Positions 1 through 6,910 are shown, counted from the stretch's first letter. The stretch is 7,105 bases of DNA from Candidatus Cloacimonas sp. 4484_275 (GCA_002085205.1 NATF01000089.1:1-7105); one strand, 5' to 3'. Translations and numbers: made by a program. Notes: generated by a model not told the origin, from the sequence alone.

Positions 1-514
1 CTTTTACTAATTGAGAATTTTTTTCGTCATCTATATCTCGTCGAACTCCACCGATGGTAAACATTGCGTAACTATTTCTGTTTCCTGTGATTATTTCAAA
101 CATATCCAAAACCGGTTCACGATATTTCCACGCCCACATAAAAACCGTGTTGTAACCGAGAAAATGTCCTGCCAAACCGACCCAAAGCAAATGACTGTGA
201 ATTCTTTCCAATTCGCCGATAATCGATCTGATATACTTAGCCCGAATCGGAATTTCAATTCCGGGAATACTTTCCACAGCATTGGCATATGCGAACGGAT
301 GAGAAGTCGAACATATCCCGCAAATTCTTTCCACCACATAAAAAACCTGTTCAAAAGTTTTCGATTCACAGATTTTTTCGATACCGCGATGATTATATCC
401 GGTTTCCCAGATAACCTCTTTAACCGTTTCTCCGTCACAATATAATTTGAAAAATTCCGGTTCTTCCAACAGAGGATGATATGGACCTATCGGAATCAAA
501 GTTCGTTTACTCAT
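1..514 (-). CDS. Group 4 [NiFe]-hydrogenase large (catalytic) subunit, HycE/EchE/MbhL-like, N-terminal part
   Basis: The reading frame opens at ATG 514 and stays open to the window edge, giving 171 codons of a protein that continues beyond it. The translation has the family's N-terminal IGPYHP segment, GYNHRGIEK at about residues 39-47, and the L1 metal-binding motif ERICGICSTSH at 62-72. C65 and C68 are the expected Ni/Fe ligands. Conserved GELERIHSHLL (100-110) and TIGGVRRD (153-160) follow. The L1 cysteines point to a true hydrogenase and not a NuoD or Mbx-type subunit, which lack them. The second (L2) cysteine pair near the C-terminus lies outside the window. An AGGAG ribosome site at 523-527 supports the start and overlaps the stop of the upstream NuoC-like gene. 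This is the last gene of the visible minus-strand operon. No lesion is visible in this part. Confidence 0.93.
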   Translation of the reverse strand, partial: MSKRTLIPIGPYHPLLEEPEFFKLYCDGETVKEVIWETGYNHRGIEKICESKTFEQVFYVVERICGICSTSHPFAYANAVESIPGIEIPIRAKYIRSIIGELERIHSHLLWVGLAGHFLGYNTVFMWAWKYREPVLDMFEIITGNRNSYAMFTIGGVRRDIDDEKNSQLVK

Positions 515-525
515 TATCTGTACTC

Positions 526-916
526 CTAACCGCTTTTCCGTCTGAATGGATATTCGCCTTCCGGCCAGCTTTCCGCAAAAAGAAATCTCTTTAAATTCGG
601 ATGATTGAGAAATTTTATTCCCAATAAATCAGGATTCGATTTCCGGTTTTTCTTTCGGAATTATGACATTTAAATTGATTATCCAACCGCTTTCGTCATG
701 ACCGAAATGATAGATAATTTCGTAACCTTCTTTGGAATCCATCGCAGAAACAATGATGTAGCGGCAGTATAAATCATTAAAAATATAATCGGCGATTTCA
801 AGAAGCGCGTTAGCTTCTATATAAATCATCAGTCTTTTTACATTTACGATTTTTATGTCTTTTATTTTTTCAGGAAACTTTTCCTTAATTTCTTTTTGGA
901 AATTCTCAATATTCAT
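526..916 (-). pseudogene. NuoC/EchD-like 30 kDa hydrogenase subunit, interrupted by a frame-changing internal deletion
   Basis: The start is ATG 916, with AAAGG at 925-929 directly after the NuoB-like stop. The first frame gives 95 residues of a NuoC-type domain, including IIVSAMD, YEIIYHF and the strand ending in IIPKEKPEIES, then stops at TGA 629-631. The family continuation appears in another frame from about 633 to the TAG at 526-528: 35 residues with DLLGIKFLNHPNL and FAESWPEGEYPFR, the classic NuoC C-terminus. Family members carry about 17-20 residues between these halves (SI..IFPxAxWxEREIx, known from the family). None of that block is present, so a deletion of 3n+2 bases is inferred, not a simple one-base slip. 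Neither fragment alone would be a complete subunit. In Ech/Mbh enzymes this protein pairs with the large subunit in the peripheral arm. The lesion is natural decay or an assembly fault. Confidence 0.85.
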
Positions 917-927
917 ATTCTTAACCT

Positions 928-1341
928 TTATTTTTTATTTAAGAATTTTATGATTCCGGCAAGCATAGCTTCCGGTTTTGGCGGACAACCGGGAATATAC
1001 AAATCGACGGGAATCACATTATCAAGCGGACCGGCAAAATTATAACCGGAAGCAAAGATTCCGCCTGTGCAGGCGCAAGCACCGATTGCAACAACCACAA
1101 TCGGTTTGGGCGCCTGTTTATAAACTTCCAAAAGTCTGGGCTTTGTTTTTTTGGTTACAATTCCCGTCACCAGCATTACATCTGCATGGCGAATGCTTCC
1201 CACTAATTTCATTCCAAATCGTTCCACATCAAATCTGGGAGTTAAACAATCCAAAATCTCGATGTCGCAATTATTGCAGGAACCCGCGCTGAAATGAAAA
1301 AGCCACAAAGATTTTTTAAAACATTTTTCTTTAAAACCCAA
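928..1341 (-). CDS. [NiFe]-hydrogenase small subunit, NuoB/HycG/EchC-like (proximal [4Fe-4S] cluster)
   Basis: This 137-residue protein has the compact form typical of group 4 hydrogenase small subunits, with no Tat signal and no extra distal clusters. Visible landmarks are LFHFSAGSCNNCDIEIL (C22, C25), TPRFDVERFG at 34-43, RHADVMLVTG at 51-60, GACACTGG at 88-94 (C89) and IPGCPPKPE at 116-124 (C119). These are the four expected ligands of the single [4Fe-4S] cluster next to the NiFe site, equivalent to N2 of complex I. The start is an unusual TTG. It is chosen because a strong AAGGAG lies 6 nt upstream and because the family N-terminus (SLWLFHF) begins shortly after. The gene lies 10 nt after the NuoH-like stop and shows no sign of damage. 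It would receive electrons from the polyferredoxin or ferredoxin and pass them to the large subunit. Confidence 0.95.
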   Translation of the reverse strand: MGFKEKCFKKSLWLFHFSAGSCNNCDIEILDCLTPRFDVERFGMKLVGSIRHADVMLVTGIVTKKTKPRLLEVYKQAPKPIVVVAIGACACTGGIFASGYNFAGPLDNVIPVDLYIPGCPPKPEAMLAGIIKFLNKK

Positions 1342-1347
1342 TTGTGT

Positions 1348-1353
1348 CTCCTT
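1348..1353 (-). promoter_or_regulatory. Ribosome binding site AAGGAG that fixes the TTG start of the NuoB-like gene
   Basis: AAGGAG, read on the minus strand, lies 6 nt before TTG 1341 and overlaps the TAA stop (1352-1354) of the preceding membrane-subunit gene. No in-frame ATG occurs near the expected N-terminus, so this site decides the start. The overlap also suggests translational coupling. Confidence 0.7.
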
Positions 1354-2131
1354 ATAATCCTAAAATCGCAAGGACAACACTTGCAATGGCAAGTAGATTC
1401 ATCCAAATCCAGAAAAATCGCATTGCCTGTTTTATCCGCACTCTCGGATTTGTGTTTCGAATTAAAGTTATCAATAAAACCACGACTAGAACCTTTAAAA
1501 ACGACCAAAGGATATGAATTCCTTCCACATTCAATCCGCTGAAAAAAATTGCCGCTAAAAACGAAGACACAATAAAGCCGATAATTCCGGAAACACTCCC
1601 GATAAAAGCTCCTTTCTGAGATTGAACGGCAATAATTTCCGTAAGTTTGATGCTCATTCCCGATTTAATTACGATTGACAGTAAAACCAAAAGAAACGGC
1701 ACTTCATAACTTAAAATAAGCTTCATTTCCCGAGAAGCTCCGACGGAAGCAAGCGGATTGCCGGAAGCCATTGCTCCTATTATATACATCAACGACGGAA
1801 TATTAAGCAGATAGATAATTACAATCAAATCTCCGTTAAAGCCGGTTTCAATTCCCATTGCCGGAAGCAAAATAAACACGGAAACCATTACCGCTCCAAA
1901 AAGAGCAAAAACGGGAGCAAGAATAAATGTGGTCGGAGAACCGTTTTTGGGAAGAATAGTTTCTTTGAGAAGAAGTTTCACGAAATCGTATAAAGGTTGT
2001 AATAGCGGAGGTCCTTGCCGAAATTGAACCCGTGCGGTAATTTTGCGGTCAAACCACGAAAAGAAACCGCCGATTATTCCGGAAAAAACCAATCCCGGGA
2101 AAATTAGAAAATAAAATAAATCTTTAATCAT
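1352..2131 (-). CDS. Membrane subunit NuoH/HycD/EchB-like, with an apparent in-frame internal deletion
   Basis: A 259-residue hydrophobic protein with about seven predicted membrane stretches (near residues 6-27, 67-93, 101-121, 138-157, 177-198, 206-224, 237-257). Family marks are present: the ARVQFRQGPPLLQ loop at 33-45, NAS-type GASREM at 131-136 and the membrane glutamate E143 in SYEVPF. The protein is short for its family (about 280-330). After IIGFIVS (183-189) the sequence jumps straight to SFLAAIFF. Homologues normally have here an AKLGFxPFD(I/M)xEAExE loop, an EYSG segment and another membrane stretch, roughly 45 residues. That loop contains acidic residues at the quinone/ferredoxin-side interface and is nearly invariant, so its absence would be expected to impair function. 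The reading frame is kept. Start ATG 2131 has AGGA 6 nt upstream. The gene anchors the hydrogenase arm in the membrane. Confidence 0.85.
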   Translation of the reverse strand: MIKDLFYFLIFPGLVFSGIIGGFFSWFDRKITARVQFRQGPPLLQPLYDFVKLLLKETILPKNGSPTTFILAPVFALFGAVMVSVFILLPAMGIETGFNGDLIVIIYLLNIPSLMYIIGAMASGNPLASVGASREMKLILSYEVPFLLVLLSIVIKSGMSIKLTEIIAVQSQKGAFIGSVSGIIGFIVSSFLAAIFFSGLNVEGIHILWSFLKVLVVVLLITLIRNTNPRVRIKQAMRFFWIWMNLLAIASVVLAILGL

Positions 2132-2178
2132 TACTTTTCCTGTTCACTTTTTTATCAAAACTTTCCATTCTAAAACAA

Positions 2179-2673
2179 TTATTCATTCCTCATCAATTTT
2201 TCCCACAAAAGTTCTTTTACCAAAACTTTATCATTCAATTTAAAAATATTTTCTTTCTCATTTTCATCGAATTCAACAAATTGTAGGGCGCCTTCCGGAC
2301 AGGTTTCAATACATTTGAGCGTTTGCGTTTCCTCCGTGAATTCGCATAAATCACAAACGGACTTGTGAGCGGAAAAAACCTCGTTCATTAAAGTTCCGAA
2401 GGGACAAACGGCAACGCACGATTTGCAAGCAATGCAAAGATTGGAAGAACGAACCAAAGTTCCGTTTTCGTCTTTTTCCAAAGCTTCCGCCGGACAAACG
2501 AGAATGCAAGGCGCATCTTCGCATCTGCGACAAGTAAATTTCAGCATTGCCTGCTCAATCAAAGCTTTAATTCCTTTGTTGTCGGGATGGAAATCATAAA
2601 CACATTCCCCAAAATTCATTCGTCCGTCTTTTCCTTCCCTAAACCTTGCCAAATCAATTAATAATTTTTTCAT
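2179..2673 (-). CDS. HycB/CooF-like polyferredoxin electron-transfer subunit
   Basis: From ATG 2673 this is a 164-residue soluble iron-sulfur protein. It shows CxxCxxxxCxxxCP at residues 48-61 (TCRRCEDAPCILVCP), CxxCxxCxxxCP at 80-91 (LCIACKSCVAVCP), CDLC at 107-110 and CIETCP at 121-126. That is twelve cysteines, enough for three [4Fe-4S] clusters, and C24 is an extra cysteine. The arrangement is that of HycB, HydN and CooF, which carry electrons to group 4 hydrogenases. A TTG at 2691 would add six residues, but the ATG is preferred because AAGG lies about 8 nt upstream of it. The gene starts 21 nt after the HydG-like stop and is followed by a 47-nt gap before the membrane subunit. It probably links the HydB/HydG module to the hydrogenase small subunit, which is an inference from gene order. 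No damage is visible. Confidence 0.9.
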   Translation of the reverse strand: MKKLLIDLARFREGKDGRMNFGECVYDFHPDNKGIKALIEQAMLKFTCRRCEDAPCILVCPAEALEKDENGTLVRSSNLCIACKSCVAVCPFGTLMNEVFSAHKSVCDLCEFTEETQTLKCIETCPEGALQFVEFDENEKENIFKLNDKVLVKELLWEKLMRNE

Positions 2674-2694
2674 AATAACCTTAACTGACAATTT

Positions 2695-3522
2695 TTACAT
2701 CCAGATGTTCGGATAATTTTTAATTTCACTGTATTTGAAAACAGGTCCGTCCTTGCAAACGAAATAATCTCCCATTGCGCAATGTCCGCATTTTCCTAAA
2801 CCGCAAGACATATTTTTTTCCATCGAAAGATAAATATTTTCTTCTTTGAAACCAAGATCCACCAACTTAAAAGTTCCGAATTTCATCATAATAGGCGGAC
2901 CGCAAACCACGGCAACAGCGTTGCTACAATCGATTTTTACTTTATCAAGCAACACGGTTACCACGCCTTCGGTTTCATTCCAAGATTTATCGGCTTTGTC
3001 CACACTGCGTAACAGGTTTACTTTTTCGTGTTTTTTCAAATCTTCATACCAATCTTTGTAAATAAAATCCGCAGGTGTTTTTGCTCCGAAACAAATATTA
3101 ATTTTTTTAAATTTATCCTCTTCTTCCAAAAGGGTGAGAATCAAACACCGAAGCGGCGCAATCCCAACTCCTCCGCCCAAAATCAGAAGTTCTTTGTCAT
3201 AAAAATTTTCTACCGGATATCCTCTTCCGAAAGGACCTCTGATTCCCAGAATTTCTCCGCCTTTCAATTCGTGCATTTTTCCGGTAACATAACCGGCTTT
3301 CATAATGGTGATTTCCATTTTATCTTTTATGTATGCGGAAGAAGAAGGAGTGTACGGAGCTTCTCCGATGCCATCGATTGTTACTTCCACAAATTGACCT
3401 GTTTTAAACTCAAAATCTTTTTCCGGTGTAAGAAAAAAAGTCTTAATCAACGGAGATTCATCCACTATTTTATCCAGTCTAAATTTCAAAGGTTCGTAAA
3501 TATTTCTTTCAGACACTTTCAT
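2695..3522 (-). CDS. hydG: FAD/NAD(P)H-binding [2Fe-2S] subunit, sulfhydrogenase gamma (HydG) / AsrB / PyrK-like
   Basis: A 275-residue ferredoxin-NADP reductase-type flavoprotein. The FAD-binding part carries TGQFVEV at about 41-47 and PYTPSSS at 56-62. The NAD(P)-binding part carries LGGGVGIAPLR at 115-125 and VVCGPPIMMKF at 205-215. The C-terminal [2Fe-2S] motif is CGLGKCGHC (C240, C245, C248) plus C256 in YVC/FVC-KDGPVF, as in HydG, AsrB and PyrK. Known relatives move electrons between NAD(P)H and a partner iron-sulfur subunit, here the HydB-like protein just upstream. The start is uncertain. ATG 3522 follows AAAAGGA closely (2 nt), GTG 3516 would have better spacing (8 nt), and TTG 3549 would overlap the HydB tail without a clear ribosome site. 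Length and motifs look complete. AsrB of sulfite reductase is the main alternative identity, but the hydrogenase genes favour HydG. Confidence 0.9.
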   Translation of the reverse strand: MKVSERNIYEPLKFRLDKIVDESPLIKTFFLTPEKDFEFKTGQFVEVTIDGIGEAPYTPSSSAYIKDKMEITIMKAGYVTGKMHELKGGEILGIRGPFGRGYPVENFYDKELLILGGGVGIAPLRCLILTLLEEEDKFKKINICFGAKTPADFIYKDWYEDLKKHEKVNLLRSVDKADKSWNETEGVVTVLLDKVKIDCSNAVAVVCGPPIMMKFGTFKLVDLGFKEENIYLSMEKNMSCGLGKCGHCAMGDYFVCKDGPVFKYSEIKNYPNIWM

Positions 3523-3532
3523 ATCCTTTTGT

Positions 3533-4499
3533 TTAATTTGTTTTGGCAAGTTCGATAATTATCTCGTTTTTATCGATTTTTCCGATACAAGCGTCAATAC
3601 ATCTTCCGCAACCTGTGCAAGCAATCTCGTCGAACATTTTCGGTTTATGAACAAATTTACACTCATAACGATTTTTAAGACGCTGGTAAATCTTTTTAAG
3701 CGGATCTTCTCCGGCGGCAACCCTTTCAAATGCCGGATATTGGCAGATCGATCAGCAAAAAACAATGGCAAGTAGGACAAATTACCGCACAAGCTCCGCA
3801 GGAAACACATTTTTGTGCATATTTCTTCCAAATTTCATCATTGGAATTAAGAATTAACTTTTTTGTTTTTTCAGCATCCGGCAGTTCGCTATTATTAGAA
3901 ATCAACTTGGCGGTATTTTTCTCTCGTATTCTCAAAATTTCATCGGGAAGTTGAGAACATTCGGCAAAATCGGAAGTGTTGATTTCTCGGAAAAATTCTT
4001 CCCCCTTTTCGCTCATCGGATGCAAATAAACAGTATCATCAAGATAAACCAAAGCCAGATCACAATTTTTCTCGGGAAAAGGATTTCCTCCGTAGGAAGT
4101 GCAATGACAATTGTCGTCAATTTCCATACAGTCGCTGGCAATGATAATGGCGTTTTCCCGATTATATTTATAATAAATATCCAAAAAATCGTTTTCCAAA
4201 AAGATTTTGTCGAGCAAATTCAAAGCATTTAAATCACAAGACGGAACTCCGAGAATAATTCTTTTTTTCTCATTTTCTTTTTTTCGCACAACATTTTCTT
4301 TGATGGGAAAGAAAAAAGCTTTCAGCGGTGTCGAAGGTTTGGCAATTCCATATGAAATTAAGTCAATATTTTCATCATTAATGAGTTCATAATCCAAAAA
4401 GTCATTTTTTCGAATTGGAGCAAAGACATCATAGGAAGCGGTGACATTCTTGAGAATTGCAACCCATTTTGCAATTGGAACAGAGTACAAATTACTCAT
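3533..4499 (-). pseudogene. hydB: Sulfhydrogenase beta-like (HydB/AsrA family) iron-sulfur subunit, interrupted by a frame-changing internal deletion
   Basis: The first frame from ATG 4499 gives about 250 family-like residues: LGVPSCDLNALNLLD, SDCMEIDDNCHC and the ferredoxin motif CVSCGACAVICPTCHCF (C231, C234, C237, C241, C244, C246). It then stops at TGA 3726-3728. The proper continuation is in another frame from about 3751 to TAA 3533: ICQYPAFERVAAGEDPLKK, RLKNRYECKFV and a second cluster motif CTGCGRCIDAC. In P. furiosus HydB-type proteins about 15-17 residues, ending in RxRxWDS, separate CHCF..D from CQ(F/Y). Only two to four residues remain here, so a 3n+2-base deletion is inferred. The role would be electron transfer between the HydG flavoprotein and the hydrogenase. 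This is the first gene of the operon, with AGGATAGGA before the start and its tail ending 10 nt before ATG 3522. Without repair the second cluster domain would be lost. Confidence 0.88.
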
Positions 4500-4957
4500 A
4501 CATCCTATCCTAATCTATTTTCTCAAAAGATTTTAGGAATTTTTCGTCGCCAAAACAAATTTTTGCTTTTGTTTGTGTCAAGTTTTTTATTTCACCGATA
4601 GCATTTTTTGATTTTTATTTATTATTTCGGTTTAGCAAATATTTTTTTATGTTAAATTTTTTCGCAAAATCTATTAAGTTATCAAATAATGGAATAGCAA
4701 AATTATATTTTGAGACTCAAATTTTAATTGCAATCCTATTAATGATCTTAATTTTTTTGAATTTATCCGAAAAAAAATCAGGATTTTTATTTTTCCGTAT
4801 CTCATTTGTTGCGGCAAATCGTTGTAATTGTCGAAGAAAATAAATAGACAAAGAAACCAAATTTTTAATTCTGAATAAGCGCAAATCTTGATAGTGTAAA
4901 ATAATTTCTTTAAATATTTTGCTTGACTTCAAATCTATATTTTTCGCAGAAAAAACC
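4500..4957. other. Divergent intergenic region between the hydrogenase operon and hypFC
   Basis: A 458-nt, very AT-rich spacer rich in T and A runs. It must hold the promoters of both divergent units. I see no tRNA, repeat array, riboswitch-like fold or convincing gene in it. Short open frames exist on both strands (for example plus 4649-4843) but lack a ribosome site and have low-complexity, AT-driven composition. A weak sigma70-like candidate for hypF is TTGATA at 4888-4893 and TAAATA at 4911-4916, spaced 17 nt. Confidence 0.6.
4551..4581 (-). promoter_or_regulatory. Candidate promoter of the hydrogenase operon
   Basis: On the minus strand a perfect TTGACA (4581-4576) lies about 80 nt before the HydB start. 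No good TATAAT occurs 16-18 nt downstream. However, TTGTTTTG (4558-4551) lies 20 nt after the TTG and differs by one base from the Bacteroidetes-type -7 element TAnnTTTG. The match is suggestive only, because AT-rich DNA gives such hits by chance. Confidence 0.3.
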
Positions 4958-6910
4958 ATGCTGAAAATCAGAATAAACGGAATTGTTCAAGGAGTAGGTT
5001 TTCGTCCTTTCGTCTATCGCCTCGCCTCCGAATTAAACTTAAAAGGTTATGTCTTAAACTCCAACTCCGGCGTTATAATAGAAATAGTAGGAAGCGAAAA
5101 AAATCTGAATAATTTTGTTTCGCGCATTAAATCCGACTGTCCGCCGGCGGCTTTGATAAAAGAGATTAAAATCGAAAAGAAACAAGATGTCGATTATAAT
5201 TCTTTCGAGATAAGAAAAAGTGATTCCGACCAAGGTTCCACGCTGATTTCTCCGGATTTGGCAATATGCGAAGATTGTTTACGCGAATTTTCAAATCCTT
5301 CTGATCCGCGCTATCATTACCCTTTTATCAATTGCACAAATTGCGGACCTCGCTATTCCATTATAGAAAATACTCCTTACGACAGACAGTTTACTTCAAT
5401 GAAACATTTCCAAATGTGTAATTTCTGTAGCAGTGAATATTCTGATCCCCTGAACAGACGATTTCACGCACAACCGATCGCTTGTCCTGAATGTGGACCC
5501 CAACTACGATTTCTTAACAATAATTTTTCGGAAATTGCCGGCGATCCGATTTCCAACACAATAAAATTTCTTAAACAGGGAAAAATCATTGGAATTAAAG
5601 GAATCGGTGGATTTCATATTGCCTGTGATGCCTTAAATTATGAGACCGTGGCAGAATTAAGAAGACGGAAACATCGCCCGGACAAACCGTTTGCGGTTAT
5701 GTGTTCTCGCGCAAAAATTTCCGAAATTGTTCAGGTCTCGAATGAGCAAATACAACTGTTAAAATCACCGTCAGCCCCCATTTTAATTCTTCCAAAAAAA
5801 CATAAAAATGAGAGAATTGCCGAAAATGTAGCTCCGAAAAATCCGAATTTGGGAGTTTTTTTTCCGTATGCTCCCTATCATTATCAGATTATCGGAAAAG
5901 ATTTGCCGTTTTTGGTAATGACTTCCGGAAATATCAGCGATGAACCGCTTGCCGACGACGAAAAAAAATTGGAAAATTTGTGCGATTATTATCTCACGCA
6001 CAATCGTGCTATTTTAAATCGTTCCGATGATTCCGTCATTCTGCCGGCAAAATCGGCAAATATCATAATCAGGCGTTCGCGCGGCTTTGTTCCTCGTCCC
6101 TTAAAACTCCCGTTTTTCTCTGTTCCGACAATCGGATGCGGAGCCGAATTAAAACTGACTTTTGCTATCAGTAAGCAAGATAATCTTTTTCTTTCCCCGT
6201 ATCTGGGAAATTCGGGCAACAAAGAAACACTCGATTTTTATTTGGAAACTTTGGAAAAATATCAAAAATGGTTTCGAATTAAACCAGAAGTTGCGGCATG
6301 TGATTTACAACCGGATTTTTTTACCACCGGAATTGCGGAAAATTTCGGCTTGCCGTTATTCAGAATTCAGCATCATTTTGCTCATATCGCCGCGATAATG
6401 GCAGAGCATAATATTTCCGAGCCGGTAATAGGAATTGCTTACGACGGAACAGGTTATGGCACTGACGAAGCAATTTGGGGAGGAGAAATTTTCGTTTGCG
6501 ATTATTCTGATTTTACGCGAGTTTTTCATCTGAATTACATGCCGCTTCCCGGAGGTGACGCAGCTATCAGACATCCGATTCGTATTGCATTTTCCTACTT
6601 GCAAAAATCGGGAATAAATTCAGATTTTTTGAAGAATATTTCGGATAAAGAAAAAAGTATTATTCAGAAGCAACTTGAAAAAAATTTTAATGTGTTCCAA
6701 ACTTCCAGCATGGGACGATTGTTCGATTGCATTGCCGCTTTGTTGGGACTTTTCCCGCGGATAACTTTCGAAGCTCAATCCGCAATGGCTTTGGAATTTT
6801 TATGCGCAAACGAATCCCTTTCGGATTGCGAATCTTACCCCTTTGAAATAAAGGATAACATAATAGATATTACACCTTTAATTAAAGGCGCAAATCATAA
6901 AATTGGCTAA
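4958..6910 (+). CDS. hypF: Carbamoyltransferase HypF, NiFe-hydrogenase maturation factor, with apparent in-frame C-terminal-region deletion
   Basis: HypF makes the carbamoyl group from carbamoyl phosphate and ATP and transfers it to the HypE cysteine, where it becomes the CN ligand of the NiFe centre. The 650 residues show all domains in order. Acylphosphatase comes first (GIVQGVGFRPFVYR, 8-21). Next is a double zinc finger with C104/C107, C126/C129, C154/C157 and C176/C179. A YrdC-like domain follows (about 196-380, with TSGNISDEP at 322-330), then a Kae1-like domain (QHHFAHIAA 471-479, DGTGYGTD 496-503, GDAAIRHP 533-540, TSSMGRLFD 582-590). Family proteins are about 745-770 long. Here LIKG (641-644) is followed at once by ANHKIG and stop, so the late Kae1 block with SGGVFQN and NDGGIxxGQ is missing. 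The tail resembles the natural end after GQAxIA. The start is ATG 4958, matching the family N-terminus. hypC follows after 22 nt. Confidence 0.93.
   Translation: MLKIRINGIVQGVGFRPFVYRLASELNLKGYVLNSNSGVIIEIVGSEKNLNNFVSRIKSDCPPAALIKEIKIEKKQDVDYNSFEIRKSDSDQGSTLISPDLAICEDCLREFSNPSDPRYHYPFINCTNCGPRYSIIENTPYDRQFTSMKHFQMCNFCSSEYSDPLNRRFHAQPIACPECGPQLRFLNNNFSEIAGDPISNTIKFLKQGKIIGIKGIGGFHIACDALNYETVAELRRRKHRPDKPFAVMCSRAKISEIVQVSNEQIQLLKSPSAPILILPKKHKNERIAENVAPKNPNLGVFFPYAPYHYQIIGKDLPFLVMTSGNISDEPLADDEKKLENLCDYYLTHNRAILNRSDDSVILPAKSANIIIRRSRGFVPRPLKLPFFSVPTIGCGAELKLTFAISKQDNLFLSPYLGNSGNKETLDFYLETLEKYQKWFRIKPEVAACDLQPDFFTTGIAENFGLPLFRIQHHFAHIAAIMAEHNISEPVIGIAYDGTGYGTDEAIWGGEIFVCDYSDFTRVFHLNYMPLPGGDAAIRHPIRIAFSYLQKSGINSDFLKNISDKEKSIIQKQLEKNFNVFQTSSMGRLFDCIAALLGLFPRITFEAQSAMALEFLCANESLSDCESYPFEIKDNIIDITPLIKGANHKIG

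Noticed and set aside
11..445. Open frames on both strands (plus 11-445, minus 91-438) inside the hydrogenase large-subunit region
   Set aside because: They are out-of-frame shadows. The frame starting at ATG 514 on the minus strand gives clear large-subunit motifs throughout.
3028..3558. 176-residue plus-strand ORF opposite hydG
   Set aside because: It is antisense to a clearly conserved flavoprotein gene and its translation shows no domain features.
3745..3765. Programmed frameshifting at the six-T run in hydB
   Set aside because: A -1 slip leads into the non-homologous frame, and a +1 slip at the T run meets a TGA at 3752-3754. About 15 expected residues are also missing, which no ribosomal slip could restore.
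3559..3831. 90-residue minus-strand frame across the HydB break
   Set aside because: It lies in the third frame and shows no family features. The true HydB tail is in a different frame (3751-3533).
4649..4843. 64-residue ORF in the intergenic region, with an overlapping minus ORF at 4717-4959
   Set aside because: There is no ribosome site, the composition is AT-driven and no recognisable domain is present. The minus ORF overlaps the start of hypF. Both are probably chance open frames.
4919..4957. Upstream TTG start for HypF at 4919
   Set aside because: It would add 13 residues without family resemblance. The conserved N-terminus begins at ATG 4958.
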